Positions 45,546 to 58,712 of a stretch of DNA of 64,000 nucleotides are shown one piece after another (positions within the stretch are counted from its first letter, which is position 1; each line of letters starts with the position of its first letter). The DNA lies in NCBI GenBank assembly GCA_943788865.1, contig CALSRX010000001.1, positions 248,001 to 312,000 of the forward strand, written 5' to 3'. Position numbers and translations under genes: made by a program. This DNA is from an uncultured Polaribacter sp. Its GTDB lineage: Bacteria; Bacteroidota; Bacteroidia; Flavobacteriales; Flavobacteriaceae. The notes beneath the pieces are model-generated. The model did no database searches. It saw only the letters and a list, made by a program, of their open reading frames with translations, and was not told the DNA's origin.

Positions 45546-47609
45546 CTAATCTGGATATTCAATTCGAAGATGATAAATGTTCATTAATTTCTTCTTCACC
45601 ACTTTTTTTATCTTTTCGATTTCTCTAAAAGTAATATCAGAATTAATGAATTGATTATCAGATTTTTGTTTCTCAACTATTTTATCAACCAGCTGGTCTA
45701 TAGACTGTGCCGTTGGATTCTTTAAGCTTTTACATGCAGCTTCGGCCGCGTCACAAATCATTAGAATTGCAGTTTCCTTCGAAAACGGAATTGGTCCTGG
45801 ATATTGAAACTTTAAAGGACTTACTTGCTCATCAGGATTCAATTCTTGTTCTTTCTTATAAAAATAATACACCAAACTCGTTCCGTGATGCGTTCTAATA
45901 AAGTCAATAATTCGATCTGGCAAACGATTTTCTTTTGCAAGCTCAATTCCTTTAATAACATGTGCAATAATAATAAAAGCACTGTCTTTAGGTGATAAAT
46001 CATTGTGAGGGTTTACACCTGTGCTCTGGTTTTCAATAAAATACATCGGGTTTAACATTTTACCAATATCATGATATAAGGCTCCTGTTCTTACCAACAT
46101 AGAATTTGCTCCGATTTCATTTGCAGCGGCCTCTGACAAACTAGCAACTTGCATAGAATGTTGAAAGGTTCCTGGAGCTTTTTCATTTAACTCTCTTAAC
46201 AGCTTTGTATTTGTATTAGACAGTTCTAAAAGAGTTACGTCAGAAACCAATCCGAAGATTTTTTCATACATATAAATAAAGAACAACGACAAAAAGGATA
46301 ACAATCCGTTTGCAGAAAATAGCATAAAATAGCCCCAGTTTATTTGAGAAGCATTTCCTTCCTTTATGATTGAAAAGGCAAAATAGGTAACCATATAAAT
46401 AAGGGTAATTTGCCCAATTGAAATAAACAAATTGGCTCTTTTATACAATTCAGAAACCGTTAAAATAGTAACAATACCAGCAATAATATGTAGGTAAATG
46501 AACTCAAAACTATTGGGCACAATAAATCCTAATAACAAGACTGTTAGTACATGGGCAAACAGACCTAATCGTGCATCAAAAAAGGCCTTTAAGACAATGG
46601 GTAGAATACTCAGTGGAACTATATATAAATACTCTGAGTTGTATTTAATAACCAATGTTTGTATCAAAATCATTAAGAAAACATTGAAAAAGATAAAGGT
46701 TACTTTATTGTTGTTATTGTAAATTTCTAATCGATATTTTTTTAAGAAAAGTAATAACATCAATAAGGCTAATGACACTAAGATAGTGTAGCCACAAACA
46801 ATCCATAAGTAATTAGATTCTGTCCAAACTTTAGATTCTGACTCTTTTTTTAGAGAATTTAAAATCTCATATTTTCTGCCCTCAACAATATCTCCTTTTA
46901 AAATTATTAATTCTCCAGAGGTTACCAACCCTTTGGTATATGAAATATTTTTAAACGATTCTTCTAGTGCTTTTTGGGTAAAAGTAGCATCGTAGGAAAC
47001 ATTTGGTTTTAATACTTCTAATAAGGTGTTTAATAGTTTATTTTCTGAATAGCTTATTGGAGAGCTTTTAATGTTTTCTGTAATTAATTGTAGAACTTCT
47101 TTATAAATTAACAATTTATTATACGCTACTTCTTCAACCTCATTGTCTTTTCGCAGGTAAATAATTTCATTTTCATTAAAAACTTTACCTTGACTCGCTT
47201 CATCAATGAATCCATATTTATATACCTCTTCAATAACAAAATTTCCTATAGAAATTAAACGCAACATTTGTTGCGAGTTTATAGAATCGTTAGCTTGAAT
47301 GTAATTTATTTTGTTTGTAAATGCTGTTTTAATGTCTAAAACAGTGGCTTTATTAAACTCGAAATAGTGCTTGTTGTTTCTTGTAATCTCTACCTTTTCT
47401 TGATTGATTTCCTCATCACTTTTTTGAATAGAAAAGTCAAATGTTGCATATAAATTATCGTATTGCCAAGGTTTGCCTTTGTTAAAATCGTATTTAAACT
47501 GACCTCCTTTTGGAAATAAGTATACAATAGAAACTACCGCTATTAAAAACAATAGTACTTTATAAACTATCGCATTATTTTTATAGACTTTATTTATAAA
47601 ATTACTCAT
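45546..47609 (-). CDS. pgpH: 7TM-HD family c-di-AMP phosphodiesterase (PgpH)
   Basis: A 687-residue membrane protein. One N-terminal membrane segment (about 15-30) is followed by an extracytoplasmic 7TMR-HDED domain (about 45-265), about seven membrane segments (about 270-440) and a cytoplasmic HD domain with the metal-binding His513-Asp514 in ALYHDIGKM and FQHSMQVASLSEAAA before it. PgpH proteins of other bacteria break down cyclic di-AMP, which controls osmotic balance and cell-wall growth. The length is normal. A strong promoter (TTG, 19 bases, TAAGTTTG) lies 34 bases upstream. Confidence 0.92.
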   Translation of the reverse strand: MSNFINKVYKNNAIVYKVLLFLIAVVSIVYLFPKGGQFKYDFNKGKPWQYDNLYATFDFSIQKSDEEINQEKVEITRNNKHYFEFNKATVLDIKTAFTNKINYIQANDSINSQQMLRLISIGNFVIEEVYKYGFIDEASQGKVFNENEIIYLRKDNEVEEVAYNKLLIYKEVLQLITENIKSSPISYSENKLLNTLLEVLKPNVSYDATFTQKALEESFKNISYTKGLVTSGELIILKGDIVEGRKYEILNSLKKESESKVWTESNYLWIVCGYTILVSLALLMLLLFLKKYRLEIYNNNNKVTFIFFNVFLMILIQTLVIKYNSEYLYIVPLSILPIVLKAFFDARLGLFAHVLTVLLLGFIVPNSFEFIYLHIIAGIVTILTVSELYKRANLFISIGQITLIYMVTYFAFSIIKEGNASQINWGYFMLFSANGLLSFLSLFFIYMYEKIFGLVSDVTLLELSNTNTKLLRELNEKAPGTFQHSMQVASLSEAAANEIGANSMLVRTGALYHDIGKMLNPMYFIENQSTGVNPHNDLSPKDSAFIIIAHVIKGIELAKENRLPDRIIDFIRTHHGTSLVYYFYKKEQELNPDEQVSPLKFQYPGPIPFSKETAILMICDAAEAACKSLKNPTAQSIDQLVDKIVEKQKSDNQFINSDITFREIEKIKKVVKKKLMNIYHLRIEYPD

Positions 47610-47642
47610 TCATTTAATTTTAGTAGCTTAAAAACACATTTA

Positions 47643-47672
47643 CAAACTTACTTTAAATAGTTTCTTCGGCAA
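47643..47672 (-). promoter_or_regulatory. Bacteroidota-type promoter of pgpH
   Basis: On the minus strand a TTG at 47672-47670, a 19-base spacer and TAAGTTTG at 47650-47643. Both elements and the spacing match the Bacteroidota consensus. It is the best promoter in the window. Confidence 0.65.
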
Positions 47673-47792
47673 AAATTAGATTTAACTTTATTCTTTGTTT
47701 AAGAAATGGTCTCCTTATATTTTAATGATCACAATAAATTGGTTATTTTCGCAATATAATAGTAATGTACAAAACATTTAAGATATATAGAC

Positions 47793-48968
47793 ATGAAAGA
47801 AGTAGTAATTGTATCAGTAGCTAGAACACCAATTGGTAGTTTTATGGGGAGTTTATCTTCTATTCCTGCTCCAAAACTAGGAGCTATTGCCATAAAAGGG
47901 GCATTAAATAAAATCAATTTAAAGCCAGAAATGGTAGAGGAAGTTTTTATGGGGAATGTGGTTTCTGCTGGATTAGGACAGGCACCTGCTAGACAAGCAG
48001 CACTTTTTGCCGGAATACCAAATACAGTTCCATGTACAACGGTTAATAAAGTGTGTTCATCAGGAATGAAATCTATTATGTTGGCTGCACAAACTATAGC
48101 ATTGGGTGATGCAGAAATTGTGGTTGCTGGTGGTATGGAAAACATGAGTATGATTCCACATTATCAACATGCAAGAACAGGTTCTAAATTTGGCCCTATT
48201 ACTATGGAAGATGGTATGCAAAAAGATGGTTTGGTTGATGCTTATGAACAAGTTGCAATGGGAGTTTGTGCTGATGAATGTGCAACTGAATATAATTTTT
48301 CTAGAGAAGACCAAGATAATTTTGCAATCGAATCATACAATCGATCTGCAAATGCTTGGAAAGAAGGAAAATATGCTGATGAAGTTGTTCCTGTAGAAAT
48401 TCCACAACGCAGAGGTGAACCTATTATTTTCTCTGAAGACGAAGAATACAAAAACGTAAAAATGGAAAAAATTCCTGCTTTACGTGCTGCATTTACAAAA
48501 GACGGAACCGTTACTGCTGCTAATGCATCAACAATAAATGATGGTGGAGCTGCATTGGTTTTAATGTCTGCAGACAAAGCAAAAGAATTAAATATTACTC
48601 CACTTGCCAAAATTAAAGGATATGCAGATGCTGCACACGAACCAAAATGGTTTACTACTGCTCCTGCAAAAGCATTACCAAAAGCATTAGCCAAAGCTAA
48701 TATTTCTATTGAGGATGTAGATTATTTTGAATTAAACGAGGCTTTTGCTGTAGTTGGATTGGCTAACATGAAAATTCTAGGATTATCATTTGACAAAGTG
48801 AATGTAAATGGAGGAGCTGTTTCTTTAGGACACCCTTTAGGCGTTTCTGGGGCAAGAATTATCATTGCTTTGACTTCTATTTTAAAACAAAATAATGCTA
48901 AAATTGGTGCTGCAGGAATTTGTAATGGTGGCGGTGGAGCAAGTGCAATGATTATTGAAAAAATATAA
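47793..48968 (+). CDS. Thiolase (acetyl-CoA C-acyltransferase)
   Basis: A 391-residue thiolase. The full catalytic set is present: Cys88 in KVCSSGM, His347 in GHPLGVSG and Cys377 in ICNGGGGAS. Thiolases join or split acyl-CoA units; length and the start VVIVSVARTPIGSFMGSL fit a biosynthetic or short-chain acetyl-CoA acetyltransferase. It probably acts in fatty acid, ketone or amino-acid breakdown. It stands alone, divergent from pgpH; an NlpC/P60 gene follows at 38 bases. Confidence 0.95.
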   Translation: MKEVVIVSVARTPIGSFMGSLSSIPAPKLGAIAIKGALNKINLKPEMVEEVFMGNVVSAGLGQAPARQAALFAGIPNTVPCTTVNKVCSSGMKSIMLAAQTIALGDAEIVVAGGMENMSMIPHYQHARTGSKFGPITMEDGMQKDGLVDAYEQVAMGVCADECATEYNFSREDQDNFAIESYNRSANAWKEGKYADEVVPVEIPQRRGEPIIFSEDEEYKNVKMEKIPALRAAFTKDGTVTAANASTINDGGAALVLMSADKAKELNITPLAKIKGYADAAHEPKWFTTAPAKALPKALAKANISIEDVDYFELNEAFAVVGLANMKILGLSFDKVNVNGGAVSLGHPLGVSGARIIIALTSILKQNNAKIGAAGICNGGGGASAMIIEKI

Positions 48969-49005
48969 TTTTTTAACTCAAAACTTATAACTCAAAACTA
49001 ACAAC

Positions 49006-49776
49006 TTGTTATACGGCATCTGTAATTTAAGTATTGTTCCTTTAAGAGCTGAAGCTTCAGATGATTCTGAAATGGTTTCTCAAGTCCTTTTTGGCGAGCA
49101 TTTTAAAGTGCTGGAAAGAAGAAAAACCTGGAGTAAAATTAGAATTCACTTTGATTCTTGTGAAGGTTTTATTGACAACAAACAGTTTGAGGAAATTACA
49201 GAAGAAACATACTTAGATTTGTCTAATTCTAAGGCAACTTTATCTGGTGAACTTATTGACTTTCTTACAGAAGAAAACGGACGTTTATCTACCATACCTA
49301 TTGGTGCTACTTTGCCGTTTTTTAGCAGCAAAAAAGCCTGTATTGGTGATAAAACATTCTCATATGAAGGTTCAATTATCAATAAGAAACTAGACAAAGA
49401 ATACGTTTTAAAAACAGCTTTTTTATTTTTAAATACACCACATTTTTGGGGAGGAAAAACTCCGTTTGGAGTAGATAGTTCTGGGTTTACACAACTGGTT
49501 TATAAACTTTGTGGCTATCAATTATTAAGGCAAGCCAAAGAGCAAGCAACACAAGGAGAAGTATTAAGTTTTATTGAAGAAAGTGAGCCTGGAGATTTGG
49601 CTTTTTTTGATGATAATGAAGGTGTTATTACCCATGTTGGCATCATTATGAAAGACAATTACATCATACATTCATTTGGAAAAGTTAGAATAGACCGGTT
49701 AGATCATAGTGGAATTTATAATGTTGATTCTAAAAGACATACACATAAACTTAGAGTAATTAAAAAGATTATTTAG
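49006..49776 (+). CDS. SH3/NlpC-P60 domain protein with catalytic Cys replaced by Ser
   Basis: A 256-residue protein. A bacterial SH3-like part (about 1-120) is followed by an NlpC/P60 (peptidase C40) domain. Such enzymes cut cell-wall peptides. I start at TTG 49006 because LYGICNLSIVPLR is the usual beginning. The active-site phrase reads GVDSSGFTQLVYKL where the family has DCSGF, so the nucleophile is Ser158 (codon AGT) instead of Cys; the later THVGI His and IIHSFGKV remain. It may be inactive, or one base may be wrong (TGT to AGT). No signal peptide is visible. Confidence 0.85.
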   Translation: MLYGICNLSIVPLRAEASDDSEMVSQVLFGEHFKVLERRKTWSKIRIHFDSCEGFIDNKQFEEITEETYLDLSNSKATLSGELIDFLTEENGRLSTIPIGATLPFFSSKKACIGDKTFSYEGSIINKKLDKEYVLKTAFLFLNTPHFWGGKTPFGVDSSGFTQLVYKLCGYQLLRQAKEQATQGEVLSFIEESEPGDLAFFDDNEGVITHVGIIMKDNYIIHSFGKVRIDRLDHSGIYNVDSKRHTHKLRVIKKII

Positions 49777-49781
49777 CATAA

Positions 49782-49812
49782 AAAAACCGAAACAAAATTG
49801 TTTCGGTTTTTT
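49782..49812. terminator. Bidirectional intrinsic terminator
   Basis: Stem AAAACCGAAACA / TGTTTCGGTTTT with A and T runs, between the converging NlpC/P60 and TPR genes. Confidence 0.88.
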
Positions 49813-49828
49813 ATTTATAATTAAAAAA

Positions 49829-51073
49829 TTACTTTAACGTTTCTAAAACTTTTCTTAATGCTGTAGCTTCATCATTTTTTTCTAATTGATCATAAACTCC
49901 AATTAACATTCGAACTGTTGATTCACTTCTTTCTTCTTTATCAGCCTTGATTAAAAATGGTAATATTTTATTAAACAAACTTTTACGTTCTGCTTCATAT
50001 TTCGAATAATTTTTTACGTCTGACATTGGTAACGCATTCATTTTCGTCACTAAATCTCCATCTTTTAATATAAGCGTGTTTGCTAACATCCAATTTCCTT
50101 TAGGGTAATCTGGATTAATTTCTAATGCTTTTGTAAAATATTTTTCAGCTTGCTCAATATTCTTTTCATTATAATTTACAATTCCAATATTATAATATAA
50201 ATCTGGGTTCATTGGATCTTTATCTGTAGCTTCTTTCATCAAAGCTTCAAACTTTTTAGGCTGCTTTAAATCGTTGTAGATATAAGCCTCTGTTAACAAC
50301 AATTGCAAATTATCTGGTTCTTGCTTACGTAACTCCTGTACAAGAGTGATCGCTTCATCATTTTTTTGCTGTTTTGTTAAGATGGTTACCAAATTCTTTA
50401 AAATATCATTTCTTTTTGAAGGAGAATTTGTAATAGAATTATTGATGTATTTACCAGATTTCATCATTAAATTCATTTCTTCTTTAGAATTGAATGTGAT
50501 TTTTTTATTAGAATCTTTATCAATCGCTCCGTAAACTTCTTTGATTCCTGTATAGCCTAAATCTTTTAATTGGCTATAATAATCATAAGCTGTATCAAAA
50601 TCTTGAGATTGCAATGCTAGTTGTGCCGCATTAGATAAAAACAAGGTGTCCTTTTTATCTAAAGTGTATCTTACATAAAATGCTTTTGCGGCTTCTTTGT
50701 AATTTTTTGCTTCGTAAAGAGCAAATCCATTTTTATTTACTTCATCTTTCAACGTATTTAACAATGGAATTGCATCATCTGAATAACGTTCTTTTCCTGT
50801 CGATTTTTCGAAAGCGAATAAATCGTTATAGGCTTTTGCAGCTTTTTCATACTCTTTATTACCTCCAAAAGCTTGCCCTTTTAAAAAATAAAATTTAGAT
50901 TTTGTTTTTTCATCTGCATTGGCAATTAATCCTTCAGCTGAGTTTATTGCTGATACTGCAGTAGCAAAATCTTGTTTTTTAATTGCCTTCTCTGCGGTTT
51001 TCAACTCGTCTTTTTGCGCAAAGGCTGTTACTGTAAACAACCCTAACACTACTAATGCTATTTGTCTTTTCAT
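49829..51073 (-). CDS. Tetratricopeptide repeat protein, secreted
   Basis: A 414-residue protein with a signal peptide (about 1-19, ending AFA). It is made of TPR helices; the clearest are at about 26-60, 72-90, and 290-350 (PDLYYNIGIVNYNEKNIEQA and EKYFTKALEINPDYPKGNW). TPRs are protein-binding scaffolds; partner unknown. It follows gyrA by 27 bases and is probably in the same transcript. Confidence 0.88.
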   Translation of the reverse strand: MKRQIALVVLGLFTVTAFAQKDELKTAEKAIKKQDFATAVSAINSAEGLIANADEKTKSKFYFLKGQAFGGNKEYEKAAKAYNDLFAFEKSTGKERYSDDAIPLLNTLKDEVNKNGFALYEAKNYKEAAKAFYVRYTLDKKDTLFLSNAAQLALQSQDFDTAYDYYSQLKDLGYTGIKEVYGAIDKDSNKKITFNSKEEMNLMMKSGKYINNSITNSPSKRNDILKNLVTILTKQQKNDEAITLVQELRKQEPDNLQLLLTEAYIYNDLKQPKKFEALMKEATDKDPMNPDLYYNIGIVNYNEKNIEQAEKYFTKALEINPDYPKGNWMLANTLILKDGDLVTKMNALPMSDVKNYSKYEAERKSLFNKILPFLIKADKEERSESTVRMLIGVYDQLEKNDEATALRKVLETLK

Positions 51074-51100
51074 TCTAAAATAATTTTAATCGTCCTTTTT

Positions 51101-53607
<2,507 letters not shown>

Positions 53608-53870
53608 ATATATTTATGTATTAATTTTTATACTAATTTCTTAAACGAGCAAGATACAATTTTTTACCTTTTTACTCAAAAAAAATAACTATCTGATCAA
53701 CCTAGAGTTATCAACATTTTTTAATATTTTTCAACAAGGTTTATCGGGCTGATTTTCAAGTATTTCTAGTTGTTTTTTTAAAGACAATTTGACATAAAAT
53801 TTTAAACTGGCACTTTTTTTGTAATTTTTCATAAAAAATCTACTAAATTTACAAATAGATATACAATTAT
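53608..53870. other. Divergent promoter region of gyrA and clpC
   Basis: 263 bases without a gene. Near clpC, TTG at 53819-53821 is followed 19-22 bases later by TACTAAATTTAC, a loose match to a -7 box. On the gyrA side no exact TAnnTTTG is found; the nearest is TATCTTG near 53650. Nothing else stands out. Confidence 0.4.
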
Positions 53871-56433
53871 ATGGACGATAATTTTTCACCAAGAGTAAGA
53901 GATGTAATCACCTTTAGTAAAGATGAAGCTTTACGTTTAGGACATGATTTTATTGGCACAGAGCATTTATTATTAGGCTTAATCAGAAAAGGAGAAGGTA
54001 AAGCAATTGACATAATGACCGCTTTTGATGTTGATTTAGAATTGATGCGTAAAAAAATTGAAAAATTAAACCCTGCTGCAATCCAGTTTTACTGATGCTG
54101 GAAGAAGAAAAAAAGCCTGCATCTTAACAAGGCAAGCAGAAAAAGCATTAAAAACTACTTTTTTAGAAGCAAAACTGTATCAAAGTGACTCTATAGATAC
54201 TGCACATTTATTGTTGTGTATTTTAAGAAATGAGAATGACCCAACAACAAAGTTGTTAAACAAAATGTATATTGATTATGATCAAGCTAAAGCTTTCTAT
54301 AAACAACTTCATACAGATGAGTCTGAGTTGTCCATAGATCCAATTGCAGAAACTCCTTCTGATGACGAGTTTGATCAAGAAAAATCGAATCCTTATGGAC
54401 AACAACCTCAAAAAGGAGCTGCACCAGTAAAAAAATCTAAAACTCCTGTTTTAGATAATTTTGGAAGAGATCTAACCGCTTTAGCAGAAGCTAATAAATT
54501 AGATCCTGTTGTGGGAAGACAAAAGGAAATAGAGCGTGTTTCTCAAATACTTAGTCGAAGAAAGAAAAACAACCCGATGTTAATTGGAGAACCTGGTGTT
54601 GGTAAATCTGCAATTGCAGAAGGTTTAGCATTACGTATTGTTAACAGAAAAGTATCAAGAATTTTATTTGACAAGCGTATTGTTTCTTTAGACCTTGCAA
54701 GCTTAGTTGCTGGCACAAAATACAGAGGTCAGTTTGAAGAACGTATGAAAGCCTTGATGAATGAATTAGAAAAAAATGAAGATATCATTTTGTTTATTGA
54801 TGAAATTCACACCATTGTAGGTGCAGGTGGCGCTACTGGATCATTAGATGCATCTAACATGTTAAAGCCAGCTTTAGCACGTGGAGAAATTCAATGTATT
54901 GGAGCAACAACTTTAGATGAATTTAGAACAAATATTGAAAAAGATGGAGCGTTAGAACGTCGTTTTCAAAAAGTAATTGTAGAACCTACAACTGTAGAAG
55001 AAACGATTCAAATTTTACATAACATCAAAGAAAAATACGAAGAACATCATAATGTTGATTATACAGATCAAGCTATTGAAGCATGTGTAAAGTTAACGAA
55101 TAGATACATGACAGATCGTTACTTACCAGACAAAGCAATTGATGCTTTAGATGAAGCTGGTTCACGAATTCATATTACAAACATTATTGTTCCTCAGCAA
55201 GTTCTTGCTTTAGAAGCAGAATTAGAAAACATTCGTTCTAATAAAACAAAAGCTGTCAGTGGACAAAAATATGAAGAAGCGGCAAAGCTTAGAGATGATG
55301 AAAAAAACATTGAAGCAGCTTTAGAATCTGCTCAAAAACAATGGGAAGAAGATTCTAAATTAAATAGAGAAATAGTTACTGAAGACAATGTTGCAGAAGT
55401 TGTTTCTATGATGACAGGTATTCCGGTTAATAGAGTTGCCGAAGCAGAAAGCAATCGCTTGAGTGAACTACCAAAGTTGATTAAAGGAAAAGTAATCGGT
55501 CAAGATGAAGCAGTTACCAAGGTTGTAAAAGCTATTCAGAGAAACAGAGTTGGCTTAAAAGACCCTAACAAACCTATTGGATCATTTATCTTTTTAGGTC
55601 AGACTGGGGTTGGTAAAACTCAATTAGCAAAAGTATTAGCAAAAGAATTGTTTGACTCTGAAGATTCTTTAATAAGAATTGACATGAGTGAATACATGGA
55701 GAAGTTTGCGATTTCTAGATTAATTGGTGCCCCTCCTGGTTATGTTGGTTATGAAGAAGGTGGTCAATTAACCGAAAAAGTTAGACGCAAGCCTTATTCT
55801 GTAGTTTTATTAGATGAGATTGAGAAAGCACATCCAGATGTATTTAACATGTTACTTCAAATTTTAGACGATGGTTTTATAACTGATAGTTTAGGTAGAA
55901 GAATTGATTTTAGAAATACCATTATTATCATGACGTCTAATATTGGTGCCAGACAATTAAAAGATTTTGGTGCAGGAGTTGGATTCGGAACCTCCTCAAA
56001 AGTTGCTCAAGCAGATGAACACGCTAAAGGAATAATAGAAAATGCTTTAAAGAAATCATTTGCGCCAGAGTTTTTAAATAGAATAGATGATATTGTTGTT
56101 TTTAACGCTTTAGAAAGAGAGCAAATTCATTCTATCATAGACATTGAATTAGATAAACTACTTCATAGAATTTCTGATTTAGGCTATACCTTAAAACTAA
56201 GCGATAAAGCAAAAGATTACATAGCAGACAAAGGATTTGATAAAAAATATGGTGCAAGGCCCTTAAAAAGAGCTATACAAAAGTATATTGAAGATGCTTT
56301 AGCCGAAGAGATTGTCAATTCTAAATTGTCTGAAGGTGATACCATAGTAATGGATTTAAATTCCAAAACAAACACCTTAACTATTAAAGTAAAAAAAGCA
56401 AAGAAAGCTCCTGAAGAGCAAAAAGAAGAATAA
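53871..56433 (+). CDS. clpC: ATP-dependent Clp protease ATP-binding subunit ClpC (apparent indels near N-terminus)
   Basis: An AAA+ unfoldase of about 850 residues that feeds proteins to ClpP. The N-domain (MDDNFSPRVRDVITFSKDEA) is followed by ATPase 1 with Walker A GEPGVGKS, a UVR-type middle part with YEEAAKLRDDE, and ATPase 2 with GQTGVGKT and GAPPGYVGYEEGGQLTE. Between 54085 and 54125 about two bases are lost and three gained: after LNPAAIQ the frame breaks, and the phrase expected as SLHLTRQAEKA is scrambled before TRQAEKALK returns. From there to the stop the gene is intact. I treat it as one gene with sequence errors. A terminator follows. Confidence 0.92.
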
Positions 56434-56437
56434 GTAA

Positions 56438-56467
56438 AAAACCGAGCAAATAGCTCGGTTTTTTTTA
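56438..56467 (+). terminator. Intrinsic terminator of clpC
   Basis: Stem AAACCGAGC / GCTCGGTTT with a five-base loop and a run of T. Confidence 0.88.
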
Positions 56468-56514
56468 TGAAAAAAATAACGTTAGTATCAATTAAAGACC
56501 ATTCATCATTTACT

Positions 56515-56522
56515 TATATTTG
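56515..56522 (+). promoter_or_regulatory. -7 promoter box of the thioredoxin lipoprotein gene
   Basis: TATATTTG is an exact TAnnTTTG match 24 bases before ATG 56546. The upstream element is TTA at 56492-56494, 20 bases away, in place of TTG. Confidence 0.45.
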
Positions 56523-56545
56523 CATAAAATTTGAATAGTACATCA

Positions 56546-57604
56546 ATGAAAAAAATTACACTTATCTTAATTATGTGTGTTGCACTTGTTTCTTGCAAAA
56601 AAGAAACACCTGGTTTTGTGTCTTTCTCGGGAGAATTATCAAACATTAGCAAAACTGATACAGTTTTTTCTTTAAGAAGTAAAGAGCACACAAAAGAAAT
56701 CAAAATCAATACAGACGGTACATTTAAAGATACTCTACATTTAAAAGAGGCTGGTTATTATACCTTGGTTATGAATAATAGAAATTATGGCTTTGTGTTT
56801 TTAAGAAATGGCTTTGATTTAAATCTAACTGCAGATAATAATTCGTTTTTTCAAACAACAAAATATTCTGGAAATGGATCAAATACCACCAACTATTTAA
56901 TTGATCAGTATAAATACAATTTGGCTATTGGAAATACAAGCAAATTATTTATGCTTGAAAAAGATGCTTTTAAAAAAGAACTAAACTCTATTAAAAATGC
57001 GTATGACAGTTTACAAAAGCTACATGGTGAAATAGACACGATGATTGTTAGAATAAACAGCAAACAAAACACAGAATTATTTAATCTATTGGAAAAAAAT
57101 TATGATTCACAACATGCCGCAATTTTGCAAAAGATGAAAGCAGAAGAGTCATTAGGCAAAGGGAAACCAGCTCCAAAATTCAATAATTATTTAAATTATA
57201 AGGGTGGAAAAACATCACTAGATGAGTTTAAAGGAAAATATGTATATATAGATGTTTGGGCTACTTGGTGTAAACCTTGTATTGCGGAAATCCCTTTTTT
57301 GAAAAAATTAGAAAAAAAATACGCTCGTAAAAAAATTGAATTTGTAAGTATCTCTACTGATAATTCTAGCACTGCGGACTCTTGGGATAATGCGCTATCT
57401 AAATGGAAAAAAATGGTAAAGGATAAAGATTTATCTGGGGTTCAACTCTATGCTGGAGAAGACACAAAATTTGCAGAAGATTATCAAATTTATGGAATCC
57501 CAAGGTTTATTTTAATTGATCCTAACGGAAACATTGTAAATGCAAATGCACCAAGACCATCTGACCCAAGTTTAGAGGTTTTATTTAAAGAACTAGGGAT
57601 TTAA
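56546..57604 (+). CDS. TlpA-like thioredoxin-fold lipoprotein with DUF4369-type N-terminal domain
   Basis: A 352-residue protein. I start at ATG 56546, which puts the lipoprotein signal MKKITLILIMCVALVSC at the N-terminus. A beta-rich domain of the DUF4369 kind follows (about 25-110), a helical part, then a thioredoxin domain (about 205-350) with the redox pair Cys242 and Cys245 in WATWCKPC. Such proteins reduce or exchange disulfides outside the cytoplasm; the client is unknown. It stands alone between two terminators. Confidence 0.9.
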   Translation: MKKITLILIMCVALVSCKKETPGFVSFSGELSNISKTDTVFSLRSKEHTKEIKINTDGTFKDTLHLKEAGYYTLVMNNRNYGFVFLRNGFDLNLTADNNSFFQTTKYSGNGSNTTNYLIDQYKYNLAIGNTSKLFMLEKDAFKKELNSIKNAYDSLQKLHGEIDTMIVRINSKQNTELFNLLEKNYDSQHAAILQKMKAEESLGKGKPAPKFNNYLNYKGGKTSLDEFKGKYVYIDVWATWCKPCIAEIPFLKKLEKKYARKKIEFVSISTDNSSTADSWDNALSKWKKMVKDKDLSGVQLYAGEDTKFAEDYQIYGIPRFILIDPNGNIVNANAPRPSDPSLEVLFKELGI

Positions 57605-57623
57605 TATCCTAAAAAATTAAAAC

Positions 57624-57656
57624 AAAAAAAGCAGGAATAAATTCCTGCTTTTTTTG
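57624..57656. terminator. Bidirectional intrinsic terminator
   Basis: Stem AAAAAGCAGGAAT / ATTCCTGCTTTTT between the converging thioredoxin and accA genes. Confidence 0.88.
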
Positions 57657-57674
57657 TTTTAAACTGCTATTTTT

Positions 57675-58628
57675 TTATCCTTTAAAAACGCCCATTTTAG
57701 AATATTTATCCATTCGTTGCATTACCAAATCTGTTTCACTAAGATCTTTTAATGCATCATAAGATGCTAAAATAACTCTTTCTACTTCTTTAAATGTAGC
57801 TTCTCTATCTGAATGAGCACCTCCTAAAGGTTCTTTAATAATATCGTCTACGATTTTTAATTTCATACCGTCTTCAGCAGTTAGCTTTAATGCTTCGGCT
57901 GCTTTTTCTTTGTGCTCCCAACTTCTCCATAATATAGAAGAACAGTTTTCTGGAGAAATTACAGAATACCAAGAATTTTCTAGCATTAATACTTTATCTC
58001 CTACTCCAATTCCCAATGCTCCACCAGAAGCTCCTTCTCCAATAATAACAGCAATAATAGGTGTTTTTAAACGAGACATTTCTAAAATATTTCTTGCAAT
58101 TGCTTCTCCTTGTCCACGTTCTTCTGCTTCCAACCCAGGATAAGCACCTGGAGTATCGATTAATGTTACTACAGGAATGTTAAACTTCTCTGCCATTTTC
58201 ATCAATCGTAAAGCTTTTCTATATCCTTCTGGATTTGCCATTCCGAAGTTTCTGTACTGACGTGTTTTGGTGTTGTACCCTTTTTGTTGTCCAATAAACA
58301 TAAAAGATTGATCCCCTATTTTACCTAAACCTCCTACCATAGCTTTATCATCTTTTACACTTCTATCTCCGTGCAACTCCATAAAAGTATCGCCAGCAAG
58401 TGCTCTAATGTAATCTAAAGTATAAGGTCTGTTTGGATGACGAGATAATTGTACTCTTTGCCAAGCAGTTAAGTTTTTATAAATTTCTTTCTTGGTAGCT
58501 ATTAATTTTTTTTCAATTTTCTTACAAGTTGCAGTAACATCAACATCACTTTCTTCTCCAATAACCTGACATTTTGTTAATTGATCTTCTAACTCTTTAA
58601 TTGGTAGTTCAAAATCTAAATATTCCAT
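57675..58628 (-). CDS. accA: Acetyl-CoA carboxylase carboxyltransferase subunit alpha
   Basis: A 317-residue subunit of the carboxyltransferase that makes malonyl-CoA for fatty acid synthesis. The preferred start is ATG 58628 ([17 protein letters not shown]), the usual beginning; an upstream start adds 10 residues. [48 protein letters not shown] and [12 protein letters not shown] are family signatures. A TAAGTTTG box is 57 bases upstream. The gene is intact. Confidence 0.96.
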   Translation of the reverse strand: MEYLDFELPIKELEDQLTKCQVIGEESDVDVTATCKKIEKKLIATKKEIYKNLTAWQRVQLSRHPNRPYTLDYIRALAGDTFMELHGDRSVKDDKAMVGGLGKIGDQSFMFIGQQKGYNTKTRQYRNFGMANPEGYRKALRLMKMAEKFNIPVVTLIDTPGAYPGLEAEERGQGEAIARNILEMSRLKTPIIAVIIGEGASGGALGIGVGDKVLMLENSWYSVISPENCSSILWRSWEHKEKAAEALKLTAEDGMKLKIVDDIIKEPLGGAHSDREATFKEVERVILASYDALKDLSETDLVMQRMDKYSKMGVFKG

Positions 58629-58684
58629 ATTATAGTTGATTAATTTTAACTGAATCAATTAAATTGATTGAATTTACAACATTA

Positions 58685-58692
58685 CAAACTTA
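58685..58692 (-). promoter_or_regulatory. -7 promoter box of accA
   Basis: On the minus strand TAAGTTTG, an exact TAnnTTTG match, 57 bases before the accA ATG. No TTG at the standard distance. Confidence 0.4.
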
Positions 58693-58712
58693 CTATAAAA
58701 TTTGTTTTTGTT

